Positions 7,551 through 16,264 of a stretch of 64,000 nt of DNA are shown here, piece by piece. Numbering within the stretch: the stretch's first letter is position 1; every line of letters begins with the position of its first letter. Both the position numbers and the translations under genes were made by a program. The notes under the pieces are model-generated. The model did no database searches. It saw only the letters and a program-made list of their open reading frames with translations, and had not been told where the DNA came from. This DNA comes from Ruegeria arenilitoris (lineage in GTDB: Bacteria > Pseudomonadota > Alphaproteobacteria > Rhodobacterales > Rhodobacteraceae). The stretch spans positions 868,001 through 932,000 of the forward strand of contig NZ_WQHP01000001.1 of assembly GCF_013035315.1 (NCBI RefSeq), in the 5' to 3' direction.

Positions 7551-8903
7551 TCACACCGACCCCAAGCCTTTGTCCAGAGACGTGAGAAGTGTGTTCACGT
7601 CGTCTTCGCTCAGAACCAGAGGCGGAGAGAGAATGATGTTGTTACCGGACACGCGCACCATCGCACCGGCGTCATAGGCCGTTTTCTGCACCTTGCTGAT
7701 GGTCGCTTTGTCGATCGGGGCTTTGGTATCCCGGTCGGACACAAGCTCTAACGCACACATCAGACCATATCCGCCGCGCACATCACCGATCAGATCGTAC
7801 TTCTCGCCAAGTCTCTTTAGGCCAGCATGCAGTTGCTCACCCCGCGCTGCAGCATTGTCCTTAACGTTCAGGCGTTCCGTTTCCTTCAAACAGGCAATCG
7901 CGGCAGCCGCGCCAACCGGATGTCCGGAATAGGTATAGCCCGACCCAATCGCAGCCCTTCCAGAGGTGTCATTTTCGAACACCTCCGAGACGGCATCGCT
8001 GATCATCACTGCGCCAAAAGGGAAGTACCCGTTTGTGATCGCCTTGGCTGTCACGGCCATATCCGGCTTAACCCCAAAGCGGCGCGACCCGCTCCACGCC
8101 CCGGTCCGGCCATAGGCTGTAATCACCTCATCCGCGATCAGCAGAATTCCGTGCTTGGAACAAATCTCACGAACTCCGGGCATGAAGCTCTCGTGCGGGG
8201 GGATCACCCCACCTGCACCAAGGACAGGCTCCATGATCATTGCAGCAATGGTCGAGGGATCCTGGAACTTGATCTCGTCCTCGAGCGCCGCAAGGCATAG
8301 CTGCGCCAGCTTTTTCGGGTCGGTTTCCCCAAACGGGTTGCGATAGGTGTAGGGCGAAGGAATGTGATGGCAGCCAGGCATCAGCGGCTCATATTGTGTG
8401 CGGAAGTTCGAGTTTCCGTTTACCGATGCACCCAGCGTATGCGTTCCGTGGTAGCCTTTCTTAAGGCTCAGAAATTTCACCCGGCCAGCTTCACCGCGGA
8501 CTTTGTGATATTGCCGCGCAAGGCGCAGAGCGATCTCCACCCCGTCCGACCCACCAGACGTAAAAAACGCGCGCGACAGCCCATCGGGCTCAAAAAACTC
8601 ACGTAGCATCCAGCTGAGTTCGATCACCAGATCGTTGGTCGTTCCGCGGAAAATTGAGTAATAAGGCAGCCGGTCCAGCTGTTCCGAAATGGCATCCTTC
8701 ACCGGCTGGCACGAATAGCCCAGATTTACATTCCACAGACCACCTACCCCGTCCACAACTGTGCGGCCATCCACGTCCGTGATCGTGACACCTTCGCCAC
8801 CGACGATAATCTCGGGCGGGTTCGCAAGGCTGTCGGCAGGATGAGCCATCGGATGCCACAGGTGGCGTGCATTGTTTTCTTTGAGGAAATTGCTGTCCTT
8901 CAT
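7551..8903 (-). CDS. Class III PLP-dependent aminotransferase
   Basis: A 450-aa fold-type I omega-aminotransferase. PLP features are TSGGSDGVEIALRLAR near residue 115, LIADEVITAYGRTG near 255 and the Schiff-base lysine in TAKAITNGYFP (Lys287). It belongs to the group that includes beta-alanine, taurine and putrescine:pyruvate aminotransferases. The start (MKDSNFLKEN) overlaps the IclR stop in an ATGA. It is the last gene of the minus arm of the cluster. Next to a glutamine synthetase-like ligase and a GATase, deamination of an amine or omega-amino acid is the likely job, but the substrate is unknown. Confidence 0.87.
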   Translation of the reverse strand: MKDSNFLKENNARHLWHPMAHPADSLANPPEIIVGGEGVTITDVDGRTVVDGVGGLWNVNLGYSCQPVKDAISEQLDRLPYYSIFRGTTNDLVIELSWMLREFFEPDGLSRAFFTSGGSDGVEIALRLARQYHKVRGEAGRVKFLSLKKGYHGTHTLGASVNGNSNFRTQYEPLMPGCHHIPSPYTYRNPFGETDPKKLAQLCLAALEDEIKFQDPSTIAAMIMEPVLGAGGVIPPHESFMPGVREICSKHGILLIADEVITAYGRTGAWSGSRRFGVKPDMAVTAKAITNGYFPFGAVMISDAVSEVFENDTSGRAAIGSGYTYSGHPVGAAAAIACLKETERLNVKDNAAARGEQLHAGLKRLGEKYDLIGDVRGGYGLMCALELVSDRDTKAPIDKATISKVQKTAYDAGAMVRVSGNNIILSPPLVLSEDDVNTLLTSLDKGLGSV

Positions 8904-9715
8904 GAGATCACCTGTTGTGTTGTGGTTTCGTCGCCCCATTGCAGCGGCAAGTCATCGAAGTCGCGGGGAAACGTGCCGCCCAGAGCGGTCGAGGCGCGTT
9001 TGGCCTCTTTCAAAAGCATCAGAGCAATATCGCGCAGTTTTTCCGGCTTGGCGCGCACACTTGGAACGGCAACCGCCAATGACCCAAGAACACGCCCGCC
9101 CTCTCCAAACAAGGGTACGCCAACCGACGTTACGCCCTCGTCAAATCCGCCAGTTACCGTGGCAACGCCGAACCGGCGCACACTGTCGATTTTACTCTTG
9201 AGAGCAGTGGGGTCAGAAATTGTCTGGTCTGTGTACTTTGACAGGGGCCTGCTCATGATGCGTGTCTGCCAGTCGTCGGGACAAAAGGCCAAGGCCGCAA
9301 GACCGGACGAGGTTGCATGCAGCGGCAACATCTCGGCTATGTCGAAGTTCACCTGGATGCCGTGAAGACTGGGATCGAAGTGAACCACCGGGGACAACGC
9401 GTCGCCCTGCAGCAAACTGGCGTGGGCCAGTTCGCCAACGGCTTCGGACAGTTCAAACACGATCGGTTGCAACAGCTTTCGCACCGGGAAAAGCGTCTCA
9501 CGCAAGGCCGAAAGCCTTAGAAGGGCCGGTCCAAGCCGATACGCGCGTGTGTCCGGGTGTTGTTCAAGGAACCCGTTTTCTGCAAGCTCGGTCAGATGGC
9601 GATGCACTGTCGCTTTGTCGCGGCCGGTCAGGCGTACAAACTCGCCCAAACCGATTTCTGCCCGGTCCCGGGCGAAAAGCGACAGAAGGTCGAGTGCCTT
9701 TGTGATCGTTCCCAT
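8900..9715 (-). CDS. IclR-family transcriptional regulator
   Basis: About 271 aa when started at MGTITKALDLLSLF. An N-terminal winged helix (residues about 1-65, including LTGRDKATVHRHLTELAENG) is followed by an IclR effector domain with GLAALAF and VGVPLFGEGGRVLGSLAVAVP. A longer in-frame ATG would run far into the upstream gene; the chosen start lies 1 bp after the GATase stop. It is the only regulator inside the 7551-21255 cluster, so it is the natural candidate to bind the twin palindromes at 16131 and 16248. That link is inference. Confidence 0.9.
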   Translation of the reverse strand: MGTITKALDLLSLFARDRAEIGLGEFVRLTGRDKATVHRHLTELAENGFLEQHPDTRAYRLGPALLRLSALRETLFPVRKLLQPIVFELSEAVGELAHASLLQGDALSPVVHFDPSLHGIQVNFDIAEMLPLHATSSGLAALAFCPDDWQTRIMSRPLSKYTDQTISDPTALKSKIDSVRRFGVATVTGGFDEGVTSVGVPLFGEGGRVLGSLAVAVPSVRAKPEKLRDIALMLLKEAKRASTALGGTFPRDFDDLPLQWGDETTTQQVIS

Positions 9716-9716
9716 C

Positions 9717-10427
9717 CTATCGCCCCCCGTACTCGAAAAACGCGGCAATTTCATTCGCAAACGCCACCCGATCTGCAGGGCCTTGCTCAATCGATGCACG
9801 CGCAGCGCGGGTGACCTCTTCGCCAACATAGTCGGCATATTCTTCAACAAGATCGGCGATGAACTCTTGGGTCATTTCGGGATGATGCTGGACGGTAAAA
9901 ACATGGTTCCCGATGGCATAGCCCGCGATCGGGCAACCCGGGCTTTCGAACAGCAGCTGGGCACCTTCGGGCAATGCGCCCACTTGTTCGATATGCGAGC
10001 CATACAGGTGCCAGCCATTCTGAGGGTTCGACCAAGGCGCTGGTGCTATGCAATTGGTTTCAATCCGGCCATGCGCCCAGCCTTCCGGATTTCGAACGAT
10101 CGGTGCGCCCAGGGTTTTTGCGATGATCTGGTGGCCGAAGCATGCGCCAAAAACCGGGATTTTACGGTCGATAAGGTCTTTGATAAACCCTTCAAGCTGC
10201 TGCATCCACGGTGCATTCTCGGTGACCGACGCGGGGCTTCCAGAAATCATCACCCCGTCAAATTGAGAAAGATCGTCGGGGAATTCGCCCTTGCAAACCC
10301 AATAAGCCTCGACCTCCCAATCGGGGCGGACTTCTGCAATCAAAGTGGCGAATTTTTCGTCATCCAACGGGCGCGCCTTTGCAAAAGCGCTAAAGTCGGT
10401 GTTGGTGACAAGGGTCGCAAGTCGCAT
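9717..10427 (-). CDS. Class I glutamine amidotransferase-like protein
   Basis: A 236-aa GATase1 domain protein. The nucleophile elbow is VFGACFGHQII (Cys96) and the His-Glu pair is in VQHHPEM (His181 or His182, Glu184). No synthetase domain is attached. It sits between a glutamine synthetase-like gene (1-bp gap) and the IclR gene. In the Puu putrescine pathway a GATase-fold hydrolase (PuuD) removes glutamate from gamma-glutamyl-GABA; a similar deglutamylation here is plausible, but this sequence looks more like the general GATase1 group than PuuD. An amide-nitrogen donor role is the alternative. Confidence 0.82.
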   Translation of the reverse strand: MRLATLVTNTDFSAFAKARPLDDEKFATLIAEVRPDWEVEAYWVCKGEFPDDLSQFDGVMISGSPASVTENAPWMQQLEGFIKDLIDRKIPVFGACFGHQIIAKTLGAPIVRNPEGWAHGRIETNCIAPAPWSNPQNGWHLYGSHIEQVGALPEGAQLLFESPGCPIAGYAIGNHVFTVQHHPEMTQEFIADLVEEYADYVGEEVTRAARASIEQGPADRVAFANEIAAFFEYGGR

Positions 10428-10428
10428 A

Positions 10429-11721
10429 TCAGATAAACCACACGTAAAAGTCGAGCAGAGCGTCAGGCTCCAGTTCGCGCGTCTTACGGAATTCCCGCTC
10501 TTTCATGAAGGCATGATTTTCAACCAACTCGCGCCCGACGGCATCGACCAACGCCGTGTCGGCCTGAAGGTCTTGAATCGCCTTGCGCAAGTTCGGTGCA
10601 GTACCGGTTCGGGCGTCCACTTTGTCAAACCCATCTCCGGTCTCGATGGGCGGTAAGTTCATCTTGGCCTCATACCCAAGCCGGGCCGCCTGCAAAACCG
10701 CTGCGGCTGCGGTGTAAGGGTTTGCGCTGGCGTCCGCCATACGATGCTCAAGACGGGCTTTTGCGCCACCCTCTCCGGACACGCGCGTCGTGACACCGCG
10801 ATGGTCGCCGCCCCAGTTTTTCCAATATCCGGAAAGAGATGCAGGCTGCAGGCGGCGATACGATCCGGCGGTAGGCGCGATCAGGCCGGCCAACCCCTCG
10901 TGATGGTGAACAAGGCCCGCAAGGCAACCGCGCGACAGATCATTCAGATGATCCGGGCCGCCGACCTCTCCGGTTGCCAGCGCATTTTTGCCCTCGGCGT
11001 CCTGAAACGAGAAATTGATGTGCATGCCGGATCCACCAAGCTCTGACAGCGGCTTAGGCAGAAATGTCAGGACAATCCCGTGGTCCAGGGCAATCTCGCG
11101 CGCCATCTGGCGGAAAAGGACGATGTCATCCACGGCGGTCAGCGCGTCATCGAATGTCAGAGTGTATTCGAACTGCGGGCTATCATATTCGGCCGTGATC
11201 AGATCCAGTCTGAACCCCATTTCCAGTGCCTTGTTCCAGATCACGTCGTTGATCCGCATAGGGTCCGCAAAAGGCCCCGTACCGTACACACCGCCACCGG
11301 GTGCATCGTAGGGGCGCAACCGGCCATCTTCACCGCCTTGCAAAGCGTAAGCCTCCAGCTCGATCCCTAGCATCGGTTTCAAGCCGTGCTTTTCCCAATC
11401 AGCCACTGCGCGCTTCAAGGCACCGCGCGGACATAAAGACAACGGAGAGCCATCGGCGTCATACAGATCACCCAAGACAATCGACGTATTGGGTTCCCAA
11501 CCCTTGCGAACGTCGTCGCCGCGCCAGCGCAATTCCATATCCGGCGCGCCTTCGCGCACTTTCGCATGCGGCGCATCCAGCAGAAGATCACGGTCGTAAT
11601 GCACGCCGAAGGTTGCACGCGCAAAACGGGTCGAGGCATCACCGATCTTGCTGGCGGGCATATACTTCCCGCGCGGGATCGACAGATGATCGATGAACAA
11701 AGCTCGTAAACGGTTGGACAT
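10429..11721 (-). CDS. Glutamine synthetase-family gamma-glutamyl amide ligase
   Basis: A 430-aa GlnA-fold protein. Metal and substrate motifs include LGIELEAYAL near residue 120, GSGMHINFSF near 230 and the C-terminal HRMADASANPYTAAAA near 325. It is shorter than the housekeeping GlnA (about 470 aa) and lies in a catabolic operon, as PuuA-type gamma-glutamylpolyamine synthetases often do. The inferred reaction is ATP-dependent joining of glutamate to an amine substrate imported by or made in this cluster. It is tightly packed with the P450 upstream (7 bp) and the GATase downstream. The acceptor amine is unknown. Confidence 0.85.
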   Translation of the reverse strand: MSNRLRALFIDHLSIPRGKYMPASKIGDASTRFARATFGVHYDRDLLLDAPHAKVREGAPDMELRWRGDDVRKGWEPNTSIVLGDLYDADGSPLSLCPRGALKRAVADWEKHGLKPMLGIELEAYALQGGEDGRLRPYDAPGGGVYGTGPFADPMRINDVIWNKALEMGFRLDLITAEYDSPQFEYTLTFDDALTAVDDIVLFRQMAREIALDHGIVLTFLPKPLSELGGSGMHINFSFQDAEGKNALATGEVGGPDHLNDLSRGCLAGLVHHHEGLAGLIAPTAGSYRRLQPASLSGYWKNWGGDHRGVTTRVSGEGGAKARLEHRMADASANPYTAAAAVLQAARLGYEAKMNLPPIETGDGFDKVDARTGTAPNLRKAIQDLQADTALVDAVGRELVENHAFMKEREFRKTRELEPDALLDFYVWFI

Positions 11722-11728
11722 TTGAAAC

Positions 11729-12985
11729 CTATTGCAGAGTGACGCGAACAGGCATCCGCTTGATGCCGTTTACAAAATTGGATCGGACAAAGGCCTCGGG
11801 CCCTTCGGGTTCGATGGTTTTGATCCGTTTGACCAATTCCTCGAACAGCACCCGCACCTCGAGCCGGGCAAGATGCATTCCAAGGCAAACATGCGGCCCG
11901 CCCTGCCCCCATCCCAGCTGACGATTGGGCTTGCGTGACAGGTTCAGGCGATACGGGTCTTCGAACATCGTCTCATCCCGGTTGGCCGAAATGAACCAGT
12001 AAAGAACCTTGTCGCCTTCCTTGATCTGCTGGCCGTGGACTTCGACATCCTTCATCGCCGTACGGCGAAAATAGGTTGCAGGCGATGCCCAGCGCACAAT
12101 CTCATCTGCGGCTGTCCCCCAAACCTCGCCCGAGCGCATCTCTTCCAGCAGACCCTCCTGCCGCGCGATCGCCTGGATGCCCGCCGCGATGGAGTACCGG
12201 GTTGTGTCATTGCCCGCAGCAACCAACAGGCAGAAGAAATTACGGAACTCGGTTTCCGAGATCGTTTCACCATTTTCATCGGGCTGCAGAATGAGGTGAA
12301 GGATGCCGCTGGTGTCACCGGTCGCGTTTTTCTTGTCCATCAGCGTGCGGGAATACTCGTACAGCTCGGCACCAGCAGGCGAGTTGAACGGCATCAGGCG
12401 ATAGGCGTCCGTCTCCATCTTATCGACCACGTGTTCGGTAAAATCCGGATCGGAGTTGGCCATCAGAGCGTCGCCCTTATCGACCAGCCACGGAAGGTCT
12501 TCATCCGGGACCCCCAGAATTTGGCCCAGCATCCGCATGGGCAACTCCCGCGCGATATCGCGCGTCGCGTCGAAACTTCCCTTTTCTAATGCCTTGTCCA
12601 AAATCGGGCCGCAGAGATCACGGATCTGATCCTCGAATCCGGCCACAACCTTGGGCGAGAACGCCTTTGCCACTTTCATGCGGACCTTACGGTGCTCTGT
12701 CCCATCGGTTTCCTGAAAGGTACGACGAGCCATGTATTCCTCGTATGTCTGGTCCTCCATACGAATGCCACGCGCCGACGAAAAAGTTTCGACGTCCCGC
12801 ACCATCTTGTCGATATCCGCGTGACGGGTAATGGACCAGTACCCCTTGCCGCCTTCAAACTCGGACCAGTGGCAGGGCGCTTCTCGTCTCAGCCGTGCGA
12901 ATGTGTTGTAGGGCGCGCCGTTGGCGAAACTGTCATGCGAGCCGAGGTCTGCGAACCCGTCGTCTTCAGGAACCCACATGGTCAT
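11729..12985 (-). CDS. Cytochrome P450
   Basis: A 418-aa soluble bacterial P450. The haem-ligand loop is GWGQGGPHVCLGMHLA (Cys367), the I-helix oxygen motif is AGNDTT (257-262) and the ExxR motif is EIVR (295-298). The haem loop has Trp where the consensus has Phe. The start MTMWVPEDDG has GGAGG 7-8 nt upstream. The gene overlaps the 3' end of tctA by 20 bp, so the two are translationally linked. No ferredoxin or reductase gene is adjacent, so electron partners must be encoded elsewhere. Hydroxylation or N-dealkylation of the imported substrate is a reasonable guess. Confidence 0.92.
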   Translation of the reverse strand: MTMWVPEDDGFADLGSHDSFANGAPYNTFARLRREAPCHWSEFEGGKGYWSITRHADIDKMVRDVETFSSARGIRMEDQTYEEYMARRTFQETDGTEHRKVRMKVAKAFSPKVVAGFEDQIRDLCGPILDKALEKGSFDATRDIARELPMRMLGQILGVPDEDLPWLVDKGDALMANSDPDFTEHVVDKMETDAYRLMPFNSPAGAELYEYSRTLMDKKNATGDTSGILHLILQPDENGETISETEFRNFFCLLVAAGNDTTRYSIAAGIQAIARQEGLLEEMRSGEVWGTAADEIVRWASPATYFRRTAMKDVEVHGQQIKEGDKVLYWFISANRDETMFEDPYRLNLSRKPNRQLGWGQGGPHVCLGMHLARLEVRVLFEELVKRIKTIEPEGPEAFVRSNFVNGIKRMPVRVTLQ

Positions 12986-14570
12986 AGAAACGCCTCCGTC
13001 TTTGTTGTTTCTTGCGATTTTCAAAGTGTCGATGCGAACGGCCCGAAATCCGTTTGGCAAACGTGTTGGATGCCTTTTTCTGCATCGAGCGGCGATCAAC
13101 TGGCCGCCATTCCCGCCAAACCCGCCAGATGGTCGACCCGAGGATGATCAGAATGATGCAGAACAGCAGGAACGCGATCGGGCGATCAATGAAGTCAAGC
13201 GGGGTTTTGACCCGCGCCAGAGACGCCCGCAGCTTGACCTCCATGATCCCGCCCAAGACCATCCCCAGGATGATCGGAACGATGGGCATATTCAGGCGCT
13301 TTAGGACAAACCCAAGCAAACCGAACACTGCTGCGATGATGCAGTCCATTGCAGAGTTACGAATCGAATAGACGCCCACAAAGCTGAGCAACAGGATGCA
13401 CATCCCCAGAAAGCGGTTTGGAATACGCGTCAGGTGAACAAGCCAGCCTGTAGAGACCAAGAGGAAGCCAACCACTATGACATTCAGAACCAGTAGCGCG
13501 ATGTACAGCGCGACGACAAAGTCCATGTCATTCTGGAACAGCCCCGGCCCCGGCACGACGTTGTGCACATAGAACACCGACAGCATCATCGCCGTCAGAG
13601 CCTCACCCGGAATGCCCAACGCCAACAGCGGGATCATGGCCGCTGCAGGGACAGCGTTGTTCGCGGTTTCCGACGCGATCAGCCCCTCTGACGAGCCATG
13701 CCCGAACGCTTTGGGATTCTTCGAAAGTTTCCGCGCCGAAGTGTAGGACATGAACTGAGCCGTGAATTCACCGACCCCCGGGATCATACCCATGACCACG
13801 CCGAAACTGGCCGAGATGGCCGCAACGCGCGGATGACGGGCCAATTCCCGAAAACCCTGAAACAACGAACCGCGCGACCGGGGCAGCCGGATTTTCTCAT
13901 CATCCATCGTCAGCAGCAAAAAGGCCTGCGACAGCGCGAAAAGGCCCAGAACAACCACGATCAGATCAAGACCACCAGCCAACCAGCTCTGCCCGAAGGT
14001 GAAGCGGCGCGTATAGGCAGCCGGTTCCAGACCAACAGTGCCGATCAGGATGCCGAACCCCGCAAGCGCGGCCGCAATCGCCATCTGACCCTTGTGGGCA
14101 ACGACGACCAATACAAGGCCAAGCAACGCAGCCAGGAAGATCTCACGCGAGCCGAACATTGGCGCGATCTTCGCAAGTACAGGCGACAGAAAGATCAGGC
14201 AGATCACCGAAAACAAGCCGCCCAGAAAGCTGGCTGAATAGGCCAAGGACAGCGCTCGCCGCCCCTCGCCCCTCAATGTCATCGGGAACCCGTCATAGGT
14301 GGTCAACGCATTCACGGCCGTACCGGGCGTGTTGATCAGGATTGCGGGTATGGACCCGCCATACATAGACGAGCCGTAGATACCCAACAGCAGCGTCAGG
14401 CCTACGATCGGATCCATCGAGAATGTCGCGGGCAACAGGATGGCAATGGCAACAGCCGGTCCTACCCCGGGAATTGCACCGATGGCCACGCCGCCAACGG
14501 CCCCCACCAGCAGAGCAAGCATCACGTCCCAGCGCGCCAGAACGTCAATGGCCGAAAAGATCAGATCCAT
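12966..14570 (-). CDS. tctA: Tripartite tricarboxylate transporter large permease (TctA family)
   Basis: A 534-aa polytopic membrane protein with the TctA signatures AIPGVGPAVAIAILLP near residue 33, GIYGSSMYGGSIPAILINTPG near 63 and the repeated MGMIPGVGEFTAQFMSYTSA near 260. It forms the transport channel with TctB and uses the TctC binding protein. Family substrates include citrate, other carboxylates and some aromatics. The last 40 residues are unusually basic and cytoplasmic, and their codons overlap the P450 start. The start overlaps the tctB stop by ATGA. Confidence 0.93.
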   Translation of the reverse strand: MDLIFSAIDVLARWDVMLALLVGAVGGVAIGAIPGVGPAVAIAILLPATFSMDPIVGLTLLLGIYGSSMYGGSIPAILINTPGTAVNALTTYDGFPMTLRGEGRRALSLAYSASFLGGLFSVICLIFLSPVLAKIAPMFGSREIFLAALLGLVLVVVAHKGQMAIAAALAGFGILIGTVGLEPAAYTRRFTFGQSWLAGGLDLIVVVLGLFALSQAFLLLTMDDEKIRLPRSRGSLFQGFRELARHPRVAAISASFGVVMGMIPGVGEFTAQFMSYTSARKLSKNPKAFGHGSSEGLIASETANNAVPAAAMIPLLALGIPGEALTAMMLSVFYVHNVVPGPGLFQNDMDFVVALYIALLVLNVIVVGFLLVSTGWLVHLTRIPNRFLGMCILLLSFVGVYSIRNSAMDCIIAAVFGLLGFVLKRLNMPIVPIILGMVLGGIMEVKLRASLARVKTPLDFIDRPIAFLLFCIILIILGSTIWRVWREWRPVDRRSMQKKASNTFAKRISGRSHRHFENRKKQQRRRRFYDHVGS

Positions 14571-15103
14571 CAGAGATACACCAAGAAGAATGTTCGGACC
14601 GAATCCGGCAGGAACTCATAGAGTTGCGCGCCCGGAATACTGACGCCCAGAAACCCCTTGAACAGGACCACCATCGCAATCGCGAACAGCGCGGCAATTC
14701 CCAATGCAAAACGGGTTCGATAGCCCAAGCGGTACGTCAGCGCGCAGGCGAAGATGATGCTCATGGGCATAAAACCAAGGCGTGGAACGGCCGCGACATA
14801 GACCAGGAACCAAACGAGGTATTCCAAAGGCTCTGCCCAGCGACGCGCTTCGACCCAATCCAGCGCATTGGGCTTTCTGCGTCGCATCAAGCGATAATGG
14901 ACCGCAAAGCCCGCAAGCATCGTGATCAGCGCGATTGCCGGCCACAAACGAGGCTGGCTGCCGATATTACGCGCCTTTTCGGTCCATTCAGTCTGATTGC
15001 CGATCTGCGAAAGCAGGACCAGAGTTACGATCAGACCTGCAACAACAAACACAACCTGACCGGATGTCTTTGTCTTGACCTGTAAAAGCTCGGAATTGTC
15101 CAT
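14570..15103 (-). CDS. tctB: Tripartite tricarboxylate transporter small membrane subunit (TctB family)
   Basis: A 177-aa protein with four predicted hydrophobic segments (about residues 15-32, 53-68, 92-112 and 130-148), the standard TctB layout. It overlaps tctA in an ATGA and follows tctC after a 59-bp gap containing a strong stem-loop. Sequence conservation in this family is low, so the assignment rests mainly on topology, length and position between tctC and tctA. Confidence 0.88.
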   Translation of the reverse strand: MDNSELLQVKTKTSGQVVFVVAGLIVTLVLLSQIGNQTEWTEKARNIGSQPRLWPAIALITMLAGFAVHYRLMRRRKPNALDWVEARRWAEPLEYLVWFLVYVAAVPRLGFMPMSIIFACALTYRLGYRTRFALGIAALFAIAMVVLFKGFLGVSIPGAQLYEFLPDSVRTFFLVYL

Positions 15104-15126
15104 TCGAAGTGGCCCCTAGCAGAGTT

Positions 15127-15150
15127 GAGAGGGCGCGGTCGCGCCCTCTC
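15127..15150 (-). other. Intercistronic GC-rich stem-loop between tctC and tctB
   Basis: GAGAGGGCGCG and CGCGCCCTCTC form a perfect 11-bp stem with almost no loop, placed right after the tctC stop codon. There is no T-run on either strand, so it is more likely an mRNA 3'-end stabiliser or partial attenuator than a full terminator. Such hairpins are common after binding-protein genes, where they raise binding-protein mRNA relative to the permeases. Confidence 0.6.
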
Positions 15151-15162
15151 GCAAGATCGCAA

Positions 15163-16101
15163 TTACTGGCCCAGCGCTTCTGAGATGGTGCCCAGAGTTG
15201 CTTTGTCTTCTGCGATAACAGCAGCGCTTTCATCGGCGTTCAGCCAGTAGACCAGCGCACCAGTTTCTTCGGCCAATTGTTGTGCTCGCTCGCTTTTGAC
15301 CGTCTTCTCGGCAACGGCGGCAATCTTGTCGCGCACATCTGCCGGGGTGTCCTTGGTCACGAACAGACCGTTCCAAAGGGAAATGTCGAGGCTCGGTTCG
15401 ACTTCGCCAATCGCGGGCGTGTCAGGAACCTTGCTGATCCGCTCACCCGTGATCGAGACCAGCACTTTAACGTCGTCAATGCACGGCAGGATAAGTTGCA
15501 ACGTGGTGTTGATCACATCCGCATCGCCCGAAGCCAGCGTGTTGCAATCCAAAGCGTCAAACGCAGCGTCCCCGCCCCATTCAAATCCCATTGTCGAAGA
15601 CAGGGCCTTGGTGACTTGGGTTGGTGTCAGCACGTCGCCAAAATGTCCCAAGAAAACCTCGTTCTCTTTAGCGTAATCAGCCAGTTCCTGCATCGACGAA
15701 TAGGGCGCGTTGCCGGAAGTCGCGATGACAAACGGATAAGTAAGGAAGATACCGATCGGGTCGAACTTCTCGGGCGTCAGCTCAGGAATGTCGATCTCAT
15801 GACCAATCAAGGAAACAGCCGGAACGAAAGAGCCGATGGTGTAGCCATCCGCCGGGGCCGTGGCGACCTCTACAGCGCCGGGGAACGGGCCGCCGCCACC
15901 GCCGGGCTTGTTCACCACAGCCGCTGGCACGCCATATTCCGCCTGAAAGTCTTCGGCGATCATCCGGGTCAGCACGTCTTCCAAATCGCCCGGAGGCCAC
16001 GGGACAATGAAGCTTACGGGTTTTTCGGGGTACTCGGCCAGGGCCGGACCGGCCAGACCAATAGCAAGTGCGGCCAGTGCGGCCTTGGCTTTGTTGGACA
16101 T
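15163..16101 (-). CDS. tctC: Tripartite tricarboxylate transporter substrate-binding protein (TctC/Bug family)
   Basis: A 312-aa periplasmic binding protein. A Sec signal peptide (KAKAALAALAIGLAGPALA) precedes YPEKPVSFIVPWPPGD, the typical Bug/TctC opening. VVNKPGGGGG near residue 65 corresponds to a ligand-loop motif of the family. The start is supported by GGGAG upstream; an earlier in-frame ATG would destroy the signal peptide. The acidic DLEDVL after PWPPG replaces the more usual small-residue motif, hinting at an altered ligand, possibly a basic or amine compound. It is the first gene of the minus arm. Confidence 0.92.
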   Translation of the reverse strand: MSNKAKAALAALAIGLAGPALAEYPEKPVSFIVPWPPGDLEDVLTRMIAEDFQAEYGVPAAVVNKPGGGGGPFPGAVEVATAPADGYTIGSFVPAVSLIGHEIDIPELTPEKFDPIGIFLTYPFVIATSGNAPYSSMQELADYAKENEVFLGHFGDVLTPTQVTKALSSTMGFEWGGDAAFDALDCNTLASGDADVINTTLQLILPCIDDVKVLVSITGERISKVPDTPAIGEVEPSLDISLWNGLFVTKDTPADVRDKIAAVAEKTVKSERAQQLAEETGALVYWLNADESAAVIAEDKATLGTISEALGQ

Positions 16102-16130
16102 ATCATCTCCCTGCGACGCGTCGCTACGTT

Positions 16131-16147
16131 GGTTTATTATTTGAACC
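16131..16147. promoter_or_regulatory. Palindromic operator, copy 1 (tctC side)
   Basis: GGTTTATTATTTGAACC is a near-palindrome with GGTT/AACC arms. It lies 30 bp upstream of the tctC start and just downstream of a good minus-strand promoter, so a bound protein would block early transcription. It differs from copy 2 (16248-16264) at only two symmetrically placed positions, giving the consensus GGTTYATTATTTRAACC. The likely binder is the IclR protein of the cluster, by inference. Confidence 0.7.
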
Positions 16148-16159
16148 TTTAGTATCATT

Positions 16160-16188
16160 TATTCTGAATTGGATTCTTCACCTGTCAA
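16160..16188 (-). promoter_or_regulatory. Sigma-70-type promoter for the tctC operon
   Basis: On the minus strand TTGACA (16188-16183) is followed after exactly 17 bp by AGAATA (16165-16160), a good -35/-10 pair. Transcription would begin near 16153, immediately before palindrome copy 1. On the plus strand three TTGACA hexamers lie in 16203-16242, but no equally good -10 partner is evident for the aldehyde dehydrogenase gene. Confidence 0.6.
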
Positions 16189-16247
16189 CAAAAAAATCAT
16201 CATTGACAAATGCACGTTTAAAGTTTGACACTTTTTTTGACACCATA

Positions 16248-16264
16248 GGTTCATTATTTAAACC
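16248..16264. promoter_or_regulatory. Palindromic operator, copy 2 (aldehyde dehydrogenase side)
   Basis: GGTTCATTATTTAAACC ends directly before the ATG of the aldehyde dehydrogenase gene, in the place where a ribosome-binding site would normally be. Together with copy 1 it brackets the divergent promoter region, centre to centre 117 bp apart. Binding here would shut the plus arm; cooperative binding to both copies could loop the promoters. Confidence 0.7.

Noticed and set aside
9717..11721. A true Puu putrescine operon
   Set aside because: There is a GS-like gene and a GATase, but no PuuB-type oxidase or PuuP permease, and the importer is a TTT system.
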